Origin: LDYB01 sp037442385
Lineage (GTDB): Bacteria; Armatimonadota; Fimbriimonadia; Fimbriimonadales; GBS-DC
DNA length: 38,555 bases
Direction of reading: 5' to 3'
Assembly: GCA_037442385.1 (NCBI GenBank)
Contig: JBBIQJ010000006.1
Location: 1 to 38,555 of the forward strand
Shown here piece after piece: positions 32,171 through 38,555 of this stretch. How positions within the stretch are numbered: position 1 is the first letter of the stretch; every line of letters starts with the position of its first letter. The translations under genes and the position numbers were made by a program. Under the pieces are notes generated by a model, which had not been told where the DNA came from, did not search any database, and saw only the letters and a list, made by a program, of their open reading frames with translations.

Positions 32171-32841
32171 AAACTGGCTCCTGCGCGGGTCAGCGTCCTT
32201 CCCATCACCACATAGTCGGCGCCCCAGCGGAGCGCCTGCTCTGGCGTTGCCACGCGGCGTTGGTCGTCGGTGGAACCAACCCCAGCAGGGCGCACTCCCG
32301 GCGTTACGATGAGAAAAGGAGACGGGAAGTGCCGTCGGAGTAGTTTTGCTTCATGCGGCGAGGCAATCACGCCGTCCAGACCGCATTCATACGCCAGCCG
32401 CGCCAGTCGTAGAACCTGCGCTCTGGGCGAGCGCAGCACGCCGACTGCCCTCAGCGACTCCGCGTCCATACTGGTCAGCACCGTTACGCCCATAATCAAC
32501 GGGCGCGGATGGAACGCCTGCACCCCCTCCACACTGGCGCGGAGCATCGCCTCGCCCCCAGAAGCATGCACCGTCAGCATCCACACACCGAACTGGCTCG
32601 CCTGGCGCACCGCCAGCCCCACTGCGTGCGGGATGTCGTGAAATTTCATATCCAGAAACAGTCGCTCGGCGCCCTGCGCCCGAAGCGGCTCCAACCCCGC
32701 CAGCCCGTAGCGCAATACCAGCCCCGCGCCCACTTTAAAAGCGTGTACCCGTCCGCGATATTGTGCGACCCAGGTACATGCTTCCTCGATCTCCAGTGTG
32801 TCCAGTGCCAGAATCGTGCGCTGGAGAACCGATTCGTCCAT
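32167..32841 (-). CDS. pyrF: Orotidine 5'-phosphate decarboxylase
   Basis: 224 residues. The catalytic array Asp64-Lys66-Asp69 is in FLDMKFHDIPHAVG, with Lys36 in FKVGAGL, and the phosphate-binding segments VTPGVRPAG and YVVMGRTLTRAG are present. It decarboxylates OMP to UMP in pyrimidine synthesis. Its ATG shares one base with the TAA of the upstream thioredoxin gene (TAATG), and its own stop overlaps the next start, so the three genes form a tightly coupled operon. Confidence 0.96.
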   Translation of the reverse strand: MDESVLQRTILALDTLEIEEACTWVAQYRGRVHAFKVGAGLVLRYGLAGLEPLRAQGAERLFLDMKFHDIPHAVGLAVRQASQFGVWMLTVHASGGEAMLRASVEGVQAFHPRPLIMGVTVLTSMDAESLRAVGVLRSPRAQVLRLARLAYECGLDGVIASPHEAKLLRRHFPSPFLIVTPGVRPAGVGSTDDQRRVATPEQALRWGADYVVMGRTLTRAGASL

Positions 32842-33359
32842 TATTGCTGTGCTGTGCTTTTCGGGAGCGCCTCTTTCAGCTTCCGCTCCAGCTCCTTCTC
32901 CACGCCAGGACCGTAGCCAACCTGGGTGTGATAGATTTTGCCCTGCGCGTCTATAATCACGAAGTGGGGAATGCCCGTTACGCCATAATTGCGCGCCACC
33001 GAGCCGTCGCTATCCATTAGCACAGGAAAGGTGTAGTTCTTTTTCTCCATGAACGCGCGTACTGTTTCAGGGGCTTCCCTCAGGTTGACGGTCAACACAT
33101 GTGCCTGGTCCTTGTATTTTTTGGCGAGTTCCTGGGTGCGCGGCAGAGCGCGTCGGCAGGGTCCGCAGCATGTCGCCCAGAAGTCAAGCAGCGCAGGTTT
33201 CCCCCGCAGCTTGCTGAGTACGACAGTTTTACCGTCCAGTGTTGTCAGCTCAAAATCGGGCGCCTGCGCCCCTTTGGGCAAGCCGCGCTCCTGAAGCGCC
33301 AGCGCACCCACGACGAAACCAATCGCCAGAAGAAACCCAATCGTTTTGGCTATTCGCAT
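32841..33359 (-). CDS. TlpA/ResA-like thioredoxin-fold protein
   Basis: 172 residues with an N-terminal signal or membrane anchor (TIGFLLAIGFVVGALAL). The redoxin domain shows GAQAPDFELTTLDGKTVVLSKLRGKP, active-site WATCCGPCRR and GVTGIPHFVIIDAQG with the cis-proline. The usual Trp before the CGPC motif is replaced by Cys64, so the site reads CCGPC (Cys65 and Cys68 are the conserved pair). It should act as a periplasmic-side thiol-disulfide oxidoreductase. GAGGAGG lies 5 nt before the ATG, and the promoter lies in the 3' end of the upstream gene. First gene of the pyrF operon. Confidence 0.92.
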   Translation of the reverse strand: MRIAKTIGFLLAIGFVVGALALQERGLPKGAQAPDFELTTLDGKTVVLSKLRGKPALLDFWATCCGPCRRALPRTQELAKKYKDQAHVLTVNLREAPETVRAFMEKKNYTFPVLMDSDGSVARNYGVTGIPHFVIIDAQGKIYHTQVGYGPGVEKELERKLKEALPKSTAQQ

Positions 33360-33375
33360 TGTTGCCTCCTCAGTT

Positions 33376-34026
33376 TCAAAGTATACCTTGTTCCCTCAAA
33401 CGCGCCACCAGTACGCCGTCGCGCAGGGGCACGAGACTGCACGCAAAATCAGGGTCTTCGCTCAGCATCCGATTCAGCGTGCGGATGGCTTCGGTCTGTG
33501 CCGAATGGTCGTTCGGGTCAAAGATGGCTCCGTGCCAGAGCGTGTTGTCGAAGAGTGCCAGCCCGCCGGGGCGCAGTTTCGCCTTTATCAGGGGCACAGA
33601 GCGAGGGTAATCCTCCTTCTGGATGTCGTTGAAGATGATGTCAAAGGGTCCTTCTGTGCGCTGGAGTTGCTCGATAGCTTCGCTCACATGGAAGCGCACC
33701 AGCGAGTCCAGCCCCAGTTGCGCCAGATAGTCGCGTGCTTTCTGGGAAAGTTGCTCATCCCACACGACATGGTACACTTCGCCGCCGCCGTTTGCCTTCA
33801 CACCCATCGCGAACCAGGCAGTGGAATAGCCATAGCCGCTGCCCATCTCGAACACGCGCCGCGCCCCACTTATGCGCGTCAACAGATAGAGAAACTGCCC
33901 CACCACAGGACCCACTATCGGGAAGTTGGTCTGCTGGGCATAAGCCTCCATCGCCTGCATTACCGCCGAGCGTTCCGGCACCAGCGATTCCAGATATGGC
34001 ATTAGTTGAGGATGATAGAGTTCCAT
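33376..34026 (-). CDS. Class I SAM-dependent O-methyltransferase (family 3)
   Basis: 216 residues from the ATG at 34026-34024; an in-frame TTG at 34041 overlapping the upstream gene is a less likely start. The Rossmann motif I is VFEMGSGYGYSTAWFA, followed by YHVVWDEQL and DIIFNDIQKEDYPRSVPLIKAKLRPGGLALFDNTLWHG, the metal-binding region of catechol-type O-methyltransferases. It transfers a methyl group from SAM to a hydroxyl of a small molecule or nucleoside; the substrate cannot be named. The ATG lies 4 nt after the stop of the zinc-ribbon gene, so it is the second gene of that operon. Confidence 0.92.
   Translation of the reverse strand: MELYHPQLMPYLESLVPERSAVMQAMEAYAQQTNFPIVGPVVGQFLYLLTRISGARRVFEMGSGYGYSTAWFAMGVKANGGGEVYHVVWDEQLSQKARDYLAQLGLDSLVRFHVSEAIEQLQRTEGPFDIIFNDIQKEDYPRSVPLIKAKLRPGGLALFDNTLWHGAIFDPNDHSAQTEAIRTLNRMLSEDPDFACSLVPLRDGVLVARLREQGIL
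33380..33385 (-). promoter_or_regulatory. -10 box of the thioredoxin-pyrF-GNAT operon
   Basis: On the minus strand AAGGTATACT has TATACT at 33385-33380, embedded in the last codons of the upstream methyltransferase gene. The predicted leader is about 14 nt and holds GAGGAGG. Confidence 0.55.
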
Positions 34027-34030
34027 CGCC

Positions 34031-34867
34031 TTAAAACCCAAACAGTGTTTCGGGCACCGAAGTGCCGATACGGAAATCTTTGCGGATTCCGTACTGCTGG
34101 CACACCCGCGCCAGTTCCACCTCCGATTCGATCAGCTTCTGGTCTACCTGCGCTTGCGCTGTGCCGCGCATATTCATCAGCGTGTTGAGGTCCTGGGTCT
34201 CCATCGCGTGTTCGATCTGGGTCATCAGGTTCACATAGTTGCTGAGCGCAACGAAGTAGGTGTCCGCCAGCACGCGGCACTCTGGGGGTGGCGGCACTGA
34301 TTGATAGTCCCGCAGCAGCCCTGCCCAGTCCTGCCGATAGGTCTGGTAGCCTTTTTCGAGGTTTTGCATCTTCTGCTGTTGCCCCTCTTCTTCCATCTCA
34401 AACTTGAGGGCGAGCGCGTCTTTGAGCATCTGGAGCGCAGGGTTGAAGTTGCGTTCCATCGCCTGGCGGCGCATTTCGATCCGTTTGAGATGTTCCAGCC
34501 AGTTCAGGATGTGCTGAGGTGGCTGTTGGGGTTTGGGCGCCTGCGTTTCGAGCATGCTGGGACCTTCCACTCTGGGCGGCTGCGCCTGTAGCACGCTGGG
34601 ACCTTCCACTTTGGGCGCTTCAGCTTCCAACACGCTGGGCGCCTCGGGCTTTTTCACCCGTGCCTGCGTGAACCACCCCGCTTGCGTGCCCACCACGAAT
34701 GCCAGCAACGCCAGCGCCAGCACGCCCAGCACCAGCCCTATCCACTTCATGCGGGCATCCCCCGAAGCGGCTTGCGGCGCGCTGCTTTGCCCCACAGGGC
34801 GCCCACACCCCGAACAGAACCGTGCCCCATCGGGCAACCCCTGACCACAATGCGCACACTGTGCCAT
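34031..34867 (-). CDS. Zinc-ribbon membrane protein with a short internal repeat
   Basis: 278 residues from the ATG at 34867-34865 (GGAGGTGG upstream). The N terminus is a zinc ribbon with Cys4, Cys7, Cys18 and Cys21 (CAHCGQG then FCSGCGR), then one membrane helix (about 40-62, WIGLVLGVLALALLAFVVG). Next are three near-identical 13-residue repeats (PSVLEAEAPKVEG, PSVLQAQPPRVEG, PSMLETQAPK) and a long helical, probably coiled-coil domain (about 125-260, with RRQAMERNFNPALQML). The topology suggests a cytoplasmic zinc ribbon and an exported helical domain. Function unknown; zinc-ribbon plus membrane helix is a common bacterial architecture. Confidence 0.82.
   Translation of the reverse strand: MAQCAHCGQGLPDGARFCSGCGRPVGQSSAPQAASGDARMKWIGLVLGVLALALLAFVVGTQAGWFTQARVKKPEAPSVLEAEAPKVEGPSVLQAQPPRVEGPSMLETQAPKPQQPPQHILNWLEHLKRIEMRRQAMERNFNPALQMLKDALALKFEMEEEGQQQKMQNLEKGYQTYRQDWAGLLRDYQSVPPPPECRVLADTYFVALSNYVNLMTQIEHAMETQDLNTLMNMRGTAQAQVDQKLIESEVELARVCQQYGIRKDFRIGTSVPETLFGF
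34532..34644 (-). repeat. Three 39-bp tandem repeats inside the zinc-ribbon gene
   Basis: The core GCTGGGACCTTCCACT (plus-strand reading) occurs twice 39 bp apart, and a third, more diverged unit (CACGCTGGGCGCC) follows. They encode the three 13-residue Pro/Ser/Glu repeats, so the unit length preserves the reading frame. Confidence 0.6.
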
Positions 34868-34898
34868 AAAAGCCACCTCCACTTGCTTAGACGCTTGC

Positions 34899-34904
34899 AT
34901 GATA
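34899..34904 (-). promoter_or_regulatory. -10 box of the zinc-ribbon/methyltransferase operon
   Basis: On the minus strand CATGGTATCAT has TATCAT at 34904-34899, about 31 nt before the ATG, giving a leader of about 25 nt with GGAGGTGG. Confidence 0.45.
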
Positions 34905-34951
34905 CCATGTATTCCGTGTTTTGGAATGGATTGGCACATCAAGGTTGGGAT

Positions 34952-36259
34952 TCACGCTTTGCGCATAATCAGCAAAAACTCTGATTCCATACCGCGGGGG
35001 TTTTTGTTTTTGCGTTGGCGAAAGAGCTGACGCGCCTGAATGATGTCCTCAAGCACGCCGCAGAGAGTAAAGCCCTGTGGCGCAAAAAACTCGGTGAGAA
35101 TGCGCCATGTCTCCACTTCAATCCCATCCACAGTGGGGCTGCCTACGAACACACAGAGATAACCGCCATGTTTCAAGGTAGCCGCCGCGTTCTGAAGGGC
35201 GCGCGTGGTGTGGTAGAAATAGGCATGCAGGAGCGCCTTCAGGTCGTCGCGCTGCAGCTGAGCGCATACCTGATCATAGGTCGGTGTGCTGAACGGTTCG
35301 TGAGCCTTGCGGTAGGGAATCTCAAGGCGCATCAATTCGCGTACCTTCGCTTCAGGAATACCCGCCCAGAACAAGTCCAGCTTGAAGGTGCGCAGGTATT
35401 CCTGTGCCTGCAGATACGGCGGTGAAGTAATCACCGCCTCTGTACGCGGGCATTCCGTGAGATCGACAGTCGCCGAGTCTACGCCCGCGAATGCAATCGC
35501 GCGACAGGGGGTCGTTTTAAGTACCTGCGCCAGCGACTGAAGCCTGCCCATAATCTCCAGCGCAGCCTGAATGATGAACTGATCCATCTCTTCTTTCCAA
35601 TCTGGACGCTGAAGCCACTCCGACACCTCCTGCAGCTTACGTTTGGAACGGAACAGCTTCGGAGCCTTATGATCCGTCAGAGAGAAGCGGCGGTTCGCTC
35701 GCATCAGCGCTGCGCGCAGAACCTGAACATATGGGTTTGCTGGATCGTGAGCGTGAATCCAGCCCCAGTAGCGTGCCAGCACTTCCAGCACCTGTTCGGG
35801 GTACCAGTAGGACAGGTTGCTCCACTGGGGATAGAAGGCAATCTGTGAGGCGAACAGTTGATTGAGCCAGCCCAGCAACTCACCTGCTTGTAAATCCGTA
35901 TAGCGGAAGTTGATTTTCGTCTCCGCATAGATTGCCAGCAAAGGGTTCAGGTCTATCAGGAGTGCATTCCGCTCTGCCAGCACTGCCTCTAACCCCACTG
36001 TGCCTGAACCTGCAAAGGGGTCAATTACCCAGCCCCCTTCCGAGCAGAATCGGCGCACGCAATAGTGCGGCACATGGGGTATGAACTTGGCAGGGTAATA
36101 GAAGAGACCATGGGTCAGGTAGTTCGTATCAGGAATCTCCCGCACAATCTCACGAAAGCAAACAGGCGTAACGCGCGACTCCGCTGCTGGCGAGACTTCC
36201 TCACCGAACAGCCTGTATTGATAGGGCAGTCCTTTGACCTCAGCGACTTTAGGCTTCAT
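34952..36259 (-). CDS. DNA methyltransferase, probably N4-cytosine type
   Basis: 435 residues. The SAM-binding motif I is DPFAGSGT (80-87), preceded by NYLTHGLFYYPAKFIPHVP, a segment common in N4-cytosine methyltransferases. The catalytic motif IV is TSPPY (278-282). Motif I precedes motif IV with about 190 residues between, as in alpha-class enzymes where the target-recognition region is inserted there. TSPPY suggests N4-methylcytosine, though N6-adenine cannot be excluded. Recognition sequence unknown. Its ATG overlaps the upstream small ORF by 11 nt, placing it in one operon with the nuclease-like gene. GGGAGG lies about 12 nt upstream of the ATG. Confidence 0.9.
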   Translation of the reverse strand: MKPKVAEVKGLPYQYRLFGEEVSPAAESRVTPVCFREIVREIPDTNYLTHGLFYYPAKFIPHVPHYCVRRFCSEGGWVIDPFAGSGTVGLEAVLAERNALLIDLNPLLAIYAETKINFRYTDLQAGELLGWLNQLFASQIAFYPQWSNLSYWYPEQVLEVLARYWGWIHAHDPANPYVQVLRAALMRANRRFSLTDHKAPKLFRSKRKLQEVSEWLQRPDWKEEMDQFIIQAALEIMGRLQSLAQVLKTTPCRAIAFAGVDSATVDLTECPRTEAVITSPPYLQAQEYLRTFKLDLFWAGIPEAKVRELMRLEIPYRKAHEPFSTPTYDQVCAQLQRDDLKALLHAYFYHTTRALQNAAATLKHGGYLCVFVGSPTVDGIEVETWRILTEFFAPQGFTLCGVLEDIIQARQLFRQRKNKNPRGMESEFLLIMRKA

Positions 36260-36611
36260 CAGGTTTCTGTGCCTCCCACAGTGTTGGTTGACTTGTTAGC
36301 GAAGGCGAGCGATTTTTGCGCTGCCCTCTTTTTTGGCCAGTCTTACTGTATATGTGGTACATATACAGTAAATCCCTTATGTAAAGGTAATTATGATGTG
36401 CCACTCTGAAAGGCAGTGTATCAGCTTGCCAAGAAGCGAAAATCTTTTGGGCAGCTGTGTCTACCTGCTCGGTAAGTAAATCCTCGTTCGAGGCTTCGAT
36501 GTATGCTTTCAGGTACTCTACATTCGTCTTCCCTGAAGCGCAAGCTTGATTCAACTCCAACGATGCAATTGCGTATGCCAGCCACAGGTCATCCCATCGC
36601 TTGAACCACAC
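36249..36611 (-). CDS. Small ORF of the restriction-modification cassette, possibly the displaced C-terminal part of the nuclease
   Basis: 120 residues if read from the GTG at 36611-36609 (VWFKRWDDLWLAYAIASLEL, then a helical region and HHNYLYIRDLLYMYHIYSKTG). Composition is protein-like but I recognise no family. It overlaps the end of the nuclease-like ORF by 23 nt in another frame and the start of the methyltransferase by 11 nt. Its frame continues upstream of the GTG as LLFRIRELI, then a TGA at 36626-36624, then PYKH, which reads like a direct continuation of the nuclease at HEIERLL. So this may be the C-terminal part of a broken nuclease rather than a separate gene. Confidence 0.55.
   Translation of the reverse strand: MWFKRWDDLWLAYAIASLELNQACASGKTNVEYLKAYIEASNEDLLTEQVDTAAQKIFASWQADTLPFRVAHHNYLYIRDLLYMYHIYSKTGQKRGQRKNRSPSLTSQPTLWEAQKPDEA
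36343..36371. promoter_or_regulatory. 29-bp perfect inverted repeat upstream of the methyltransferase gene
   Basis: Arms TTACTGTATATGT (36343-36355) and ACATATACAGTAA (36359-36371) flank a GGT centre. The repeat lies 84 nt upstream of the methyltransferase ATG and inside the 120-codon ORF. AT-rich perfect palindromes of this type are typical operators for dimeric repressors, and restriction-modification systems often control expression in this way. No C-protein gene is recognisable here. No T run follows, so it is not a terminator. Confidence 0.5.
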
Positions 36612-37485
36612 ATGCTTGTAGGGTCAGATGAGTTCTCTGATTCTGAAGAGGAGCGAGTAACCTCTCTATCTCGTGAGTTCCGTATGCGATTTTCAGGTAA
36701 ATTTTGTCCTGAATCTCCAGACCTGTTGGAGAGCGTGCTTTTTCCTTAAAGGAGCTCAGTAGCTCGTCATCTGATATAGGCTCGCCGTCTTCATTAAGCG
36801 GTCTAACCTTCAGGGATTGAGCCAATTTCTTCAGGAAGGTCTCATACTGCGCTTCTTCCTGCGACTCCCAAACTACTATGGCATACACGACTTGCTGGGC
36901 AGGGGTGGAACCAATCTGTAGAACCTCGTTCAGTGCATCAATCAGCGAAGCCTTGGCGGTGGTCCCTCCTGTATCATCCCGTGAACGAATCTGAATCAGG
37001 ATTAACTCGCCCCGTCCCTTTCTGAGCGCCAGATCCAAATCCGAGCCGAGAGATTTCTCGGTTTGAAACAAGGACCGAATCTCTTCATGTATTGTTTTCT
37101 TCTTCGTAAAAACCTGGTAACCCTGCTGTTGGCAATAGGACGCCAAGATTTGCTCCAGCACCTTACCCTGGCGAGCGCGGTAGGAGCTATGAAACCACTG
37201 CTGAAAGCGGAACATCGCTTGATGATAATCCGCAAGAGGATAACTGCCTTTGAGTGATTCGCTTCGTGCAAGCCCTGCGGCGAAATCGGGGATGTCTGTT
37301 GCTCGCTTTTTGCTGAGCTGGCTGAGATTGTCTACGGGCAAGCCGCTGAAGAGCGCGTGTACTATCTCTTTTGCAAGGGCAAGGGGGCTTTTCAGCACCT
37401 GGCGCAGTATTTTTCCCTCCTCCCTGTCGTCCAGCAGGATAAAGTACCGCTCTTCCGAACCTGTCGCTGGCGCGCCCAATCCCAT
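36589..37485 (-). CDS. Putative type II restriction endonuclease, PD-(D/E)XK-like
   Basis: 298 residues. A helical N-terminal part is followed by GKVLEQILASYCQQQGYQV and a nuclease-like core: SLGSDLDLALRKGRGELILIQIRSRDDTGGT, with Asp149/Asp151 and Gln165-Arg167 where PD-(D/E)XK enzymes carry the acidic residue and the (D/E)XK pair. A lysine is replaced by arginine (QIR), as in some restriction enzymes, so activity is uncertain. It lies on the same strand as a DNA methyltransferase, supporting a restriction role. DNA here is visibly AT-richer than the neighbours, suggesting transfer. The ATG lies 9 nt after a TACAAT box. The 3' end may carry a frameshift. Confidence 0.7.
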   Translation of the reverse strand: MGLGAPATGSEERYFILLDDREEGKILRQVLKSPLALAKEIVHALFSGLPVDNLSQLSKKRATDIPDFAAGLARSESLKGSYPLADYHQAMFRFQQWFHSSYRARQGKVLEQILASYCQQQGYQVFTKKKTIHEEIRSLFQTEKSLGSDLDLALRKGRGELILIQIRSRDDTGGTTAKASLIDALNEVLQIGSTPAQQVVYAIVVWESQEEAQYETFLKKLAQSLKVRPLNEDGEPISDDELLSSFKEKARSPTGLEIQDKIYLKIAYGTHEIERLLAPLQNQRTHLTLQACVVQAMG

Positions 37486-37494
37486 CCTGACACA

Positions 37495-37500
37495 ATTGTA
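37495..37500 (-). promoter_or_regulatory. -10 box of the restriction-modification operon
   Basis: On the minus strand GTGGGTACAAT has TACAAT at 37500-37495, 9 nt before the ATG at 37485. The leader would be about 2 nt, with no ribosome site. Confidence 0.5.
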
Positions 37501-37526
37501 CCCACACCGACTTTCTTCAAGGCAGG

Positions 37527-37532
37527 TATAAT
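37527..37532 (+). promoter_or_regulatory. -10 box of glyS, leaderless type
   Basis: GGCAGGTATAAT has a perfect TATAAT at 37527-37532, exactly 7 nt before the GTG at 37540. It is divergent from the restriction operon promoter 27 nt away. Confidence 0.65.
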
Positions 37533-37539
37533 ATCCCCC

Positions 37540-38555
37540 GTGAGTACGGTTCTGAAGGAGCGAGCCACCTTTTTGCTGGAGATTGGGTGCGAGGAGATGC
37601 CTGCGGGCTTTATGCGCGGCACGCTCCAGCAGTTAGCCGAGAAACTGAGCCAGATGCTCACCGAACACCGCCTGAGCTTCGCGCAAATTCGCACACTGGG
37701 TACGCCGCGCCGACTGATTGCGTTTGTGGATGACCTCGCTACCCATCAATCACCCGAAGAGCGCACCATCCGCGGACCTGCCCGACGCGCCTGCTTCGAC
37801 GCACAGGGCAACCCCACGCAGGCGCTCATCGGCTTCGCACGCTCGCGCGGAGTGGAACCCGAACAGGTGCAGTTTATGCAGACCCCACAGGGCGAATACG
37901 CCTTCGTTACTGAATATGATGCGGGACGCCCGGCGCGGGAGGTGCTGGCAGAAACGCTCCCGAACCTGATCCTCTCGATGAGCTTCCCCAAAACGCTCCG
38001 CTGGGGCGCACACAAAATCCGTTTCGGACGCCCCATCCGCTGGATTCTCGCCCTGCTGGACACGGAAGTTGTGCCGTTCGAGATAGAGGGGATTGCCTCC
38101 GGGCGCACGAGTCGGGGGCATCGGTTCCTCGCGCCAGCACCGTTTGAGGTGCCCTCGCCCGAAGCGTTTCTGGACGCGCTCCGACATGCCCATGTGACTG
38201 CCGATCCCGAAGAGCGCAAAGCCATAATTGTGGACGGCGCGACCGGATTGGCGCACGCCGTCGGCTTGAAACCCATCATTGAAGATGACCTGCTGGAAGA
38301 AAATGTTTTTCTAGTGGAGAAGCCCCACCTGCTTCGCGGGAGCTTCCCCGAATCGTACCTGCGCCTGCCCGCACCGGTGCTGATGTCGGCGATGAAAAAA
38401 CACGAGAAATTCTTTCCCCTCGTAGACGCGCAGGGGAACCTCGCGCCGGGGTTTATCTCGGTTTACAACAACGGTGACCCCGACAAGGTGCGCGAGGGCA
38501 ACGAGTGGGTACTGATTGCCCGCTTTAACGACGCCAGCTTCTTTTTTGAGGAAGA
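37540..38555 (+). CDS. glyS: Glycyl-tRNA synthetase beta subunit (3' end outside window)
   Basis: The frame opens at a GTG at 37540 and runs to the window edge (338 complete codons). The sequence is diagnostic for the beta subunit of the alpha2-beta2 bacterial enzyme: ATFLLEIGCEEMPAGFM, LGTPRRLIAFVDDL, IRGPARRACFD, MSFPKTLRWG, FGRPIRWILALLD, RGHRFLAPAP and VLMSAMKKHEKFFPL. The beta subunit binds tRNA-Gly and is needed for charging; the alpha subunit gene glyQ is not immediately upstream, where it usually lies, because the divergent restriction cassette occupies that position. A -10 box 7 nt upstream and the lack of a Shine-Dalgarno imply a leaderless mRNA. Confidence 0.95.
   Translation, partial: MSTVLKERATFLLEIGCEEMPAGFMRGTLQQLAEKLSQMLTEHRLSFAQIRTLGTPRRLIAFVDDLATHQSPEERTIRGPARRACFDAQGNPTQALIGFARSRGVEPEQVQFMQTPQGEYAFVTEYDAGRPAREVLAETLPNLILSMSFPKTLRWGAHKIRFGRPIRWILALLDTEVVPFEIEGIASGRTSRGHRFLAPAPFEVPSPEAFLDALRHAHVTADPEERKAIIVDGATGLAHAVGLKPIIEDDLLEENVFLVEKPHLLRGSFPESYLRLPAPVLMSAMKKHEKFFPLVDAQGNLAPGFISVYNNGDPDKVREGNEWVLIARFNDASFFFEE

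Noticed and set aside
36343..36371. The palindrome as an intrinsic terminator
   Set aside because: AT-rich stem with a 3-nt loop and no following T run on either strand; an operator is more plausible.
1..38555. tRNA, rRNA, CRISPR arrays, insertion sequences or prophage genes
   Set aside because: Reading both strands I found no cloverleaf-like segments, regularly spaced repeats, transposases, integrases or phage genes; a tRNAscan/ISfinder run was not possible.

Overview
The window is a GC-rich (roughly 60%), densely packed bacterial chromosome segment with about 31 protein genes on both strands. I see no rRNA, tRNA, insertion sequence or CRISPR. The gene set points to an aerobic, Gram-negative-type, possibly thermophilic heterotroph: phenylalanine hydroxylase, homogentisate dioxygenase, a complex I subunit and secreted proteins ending in a dockerin-like module. 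The overall flavour resembles Armatimonadota (Chthonomonas/hot-spring lineages), but this is an inference from gene content; no marker gene was compared.

Layout. 1-4 kb: the 3' end of a GT4 glycosyltransferase, a TPR protein and a MASE1/PAS hybrid histidine kinase. 4.1-5.6 kb: a secreted matrixin-type metallopeptidase with a C-terminal dockerin-like module and a strong terminator. 5.66-9.5 kb: an rpsO-pnp-carA operon whose leader folds into a long hairpin, a candidate S15 autoregulatory element. 9.5-15.3 kb: a small phosphodiesterase, a polytopic GT39-like protein, a stand-alone LON substrate-binding domain, a Ycf46-like AAA+ ATPase and a phosphofructokinase with PPi-type residues. 15.3-19.7 kb (minus strand): an HD-GYP pair (one intact, one degenerate), a 43-residue secreted peptide, a conserved unknown and a SpoIID-family protein. 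19.7-22.7 kb: a coiled-coil/nuclease-like gene broken by an amber codon and a 14-blade WD40 secreted protein with the same dockerin-like tail. 22.7-29.6 kb: hmgA, phhA, deoB, a solitary nuoD, a solitary MutL-type reactivase-like gene and a small membrane protein. 29.7-34.9 kb: a LolA-like/thioredoxin fusion, a thioredoxin-pyrF-GNAT operon, an O-methyltransferase and a zinc-ribbon membrane protein. 34.95-37.5 kb: an AT-richer restriction-modification cassette. 37.54 kb to the end: the 5' part of glyS.

Two themes cut across the window. First, many genes are preceded by an extended -10 box of the form GGGTAtaaT or GGGTATCCT. In five genes this box lies only 7-8 nt upstream of a start codon (GTG in four of them) with no Shine-Dalgarno sequence, which predicts leaderless mRNAs; other genes have the same box plus a leader and a strong AGGAGG. 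This let me fix several starts (10020, 11931, 12627, 24907, 37540). Second, neighbouring genes are often tightly coupled (ATGA, GTGA and TAATG overlaps). The restriction-modification cassette is the clearest accessory element: the nuclease-like ORF appears to be split into two overlapping reading frames, and a 29-bp perfect inverted repeat lies just upstream of the methyltransferase.
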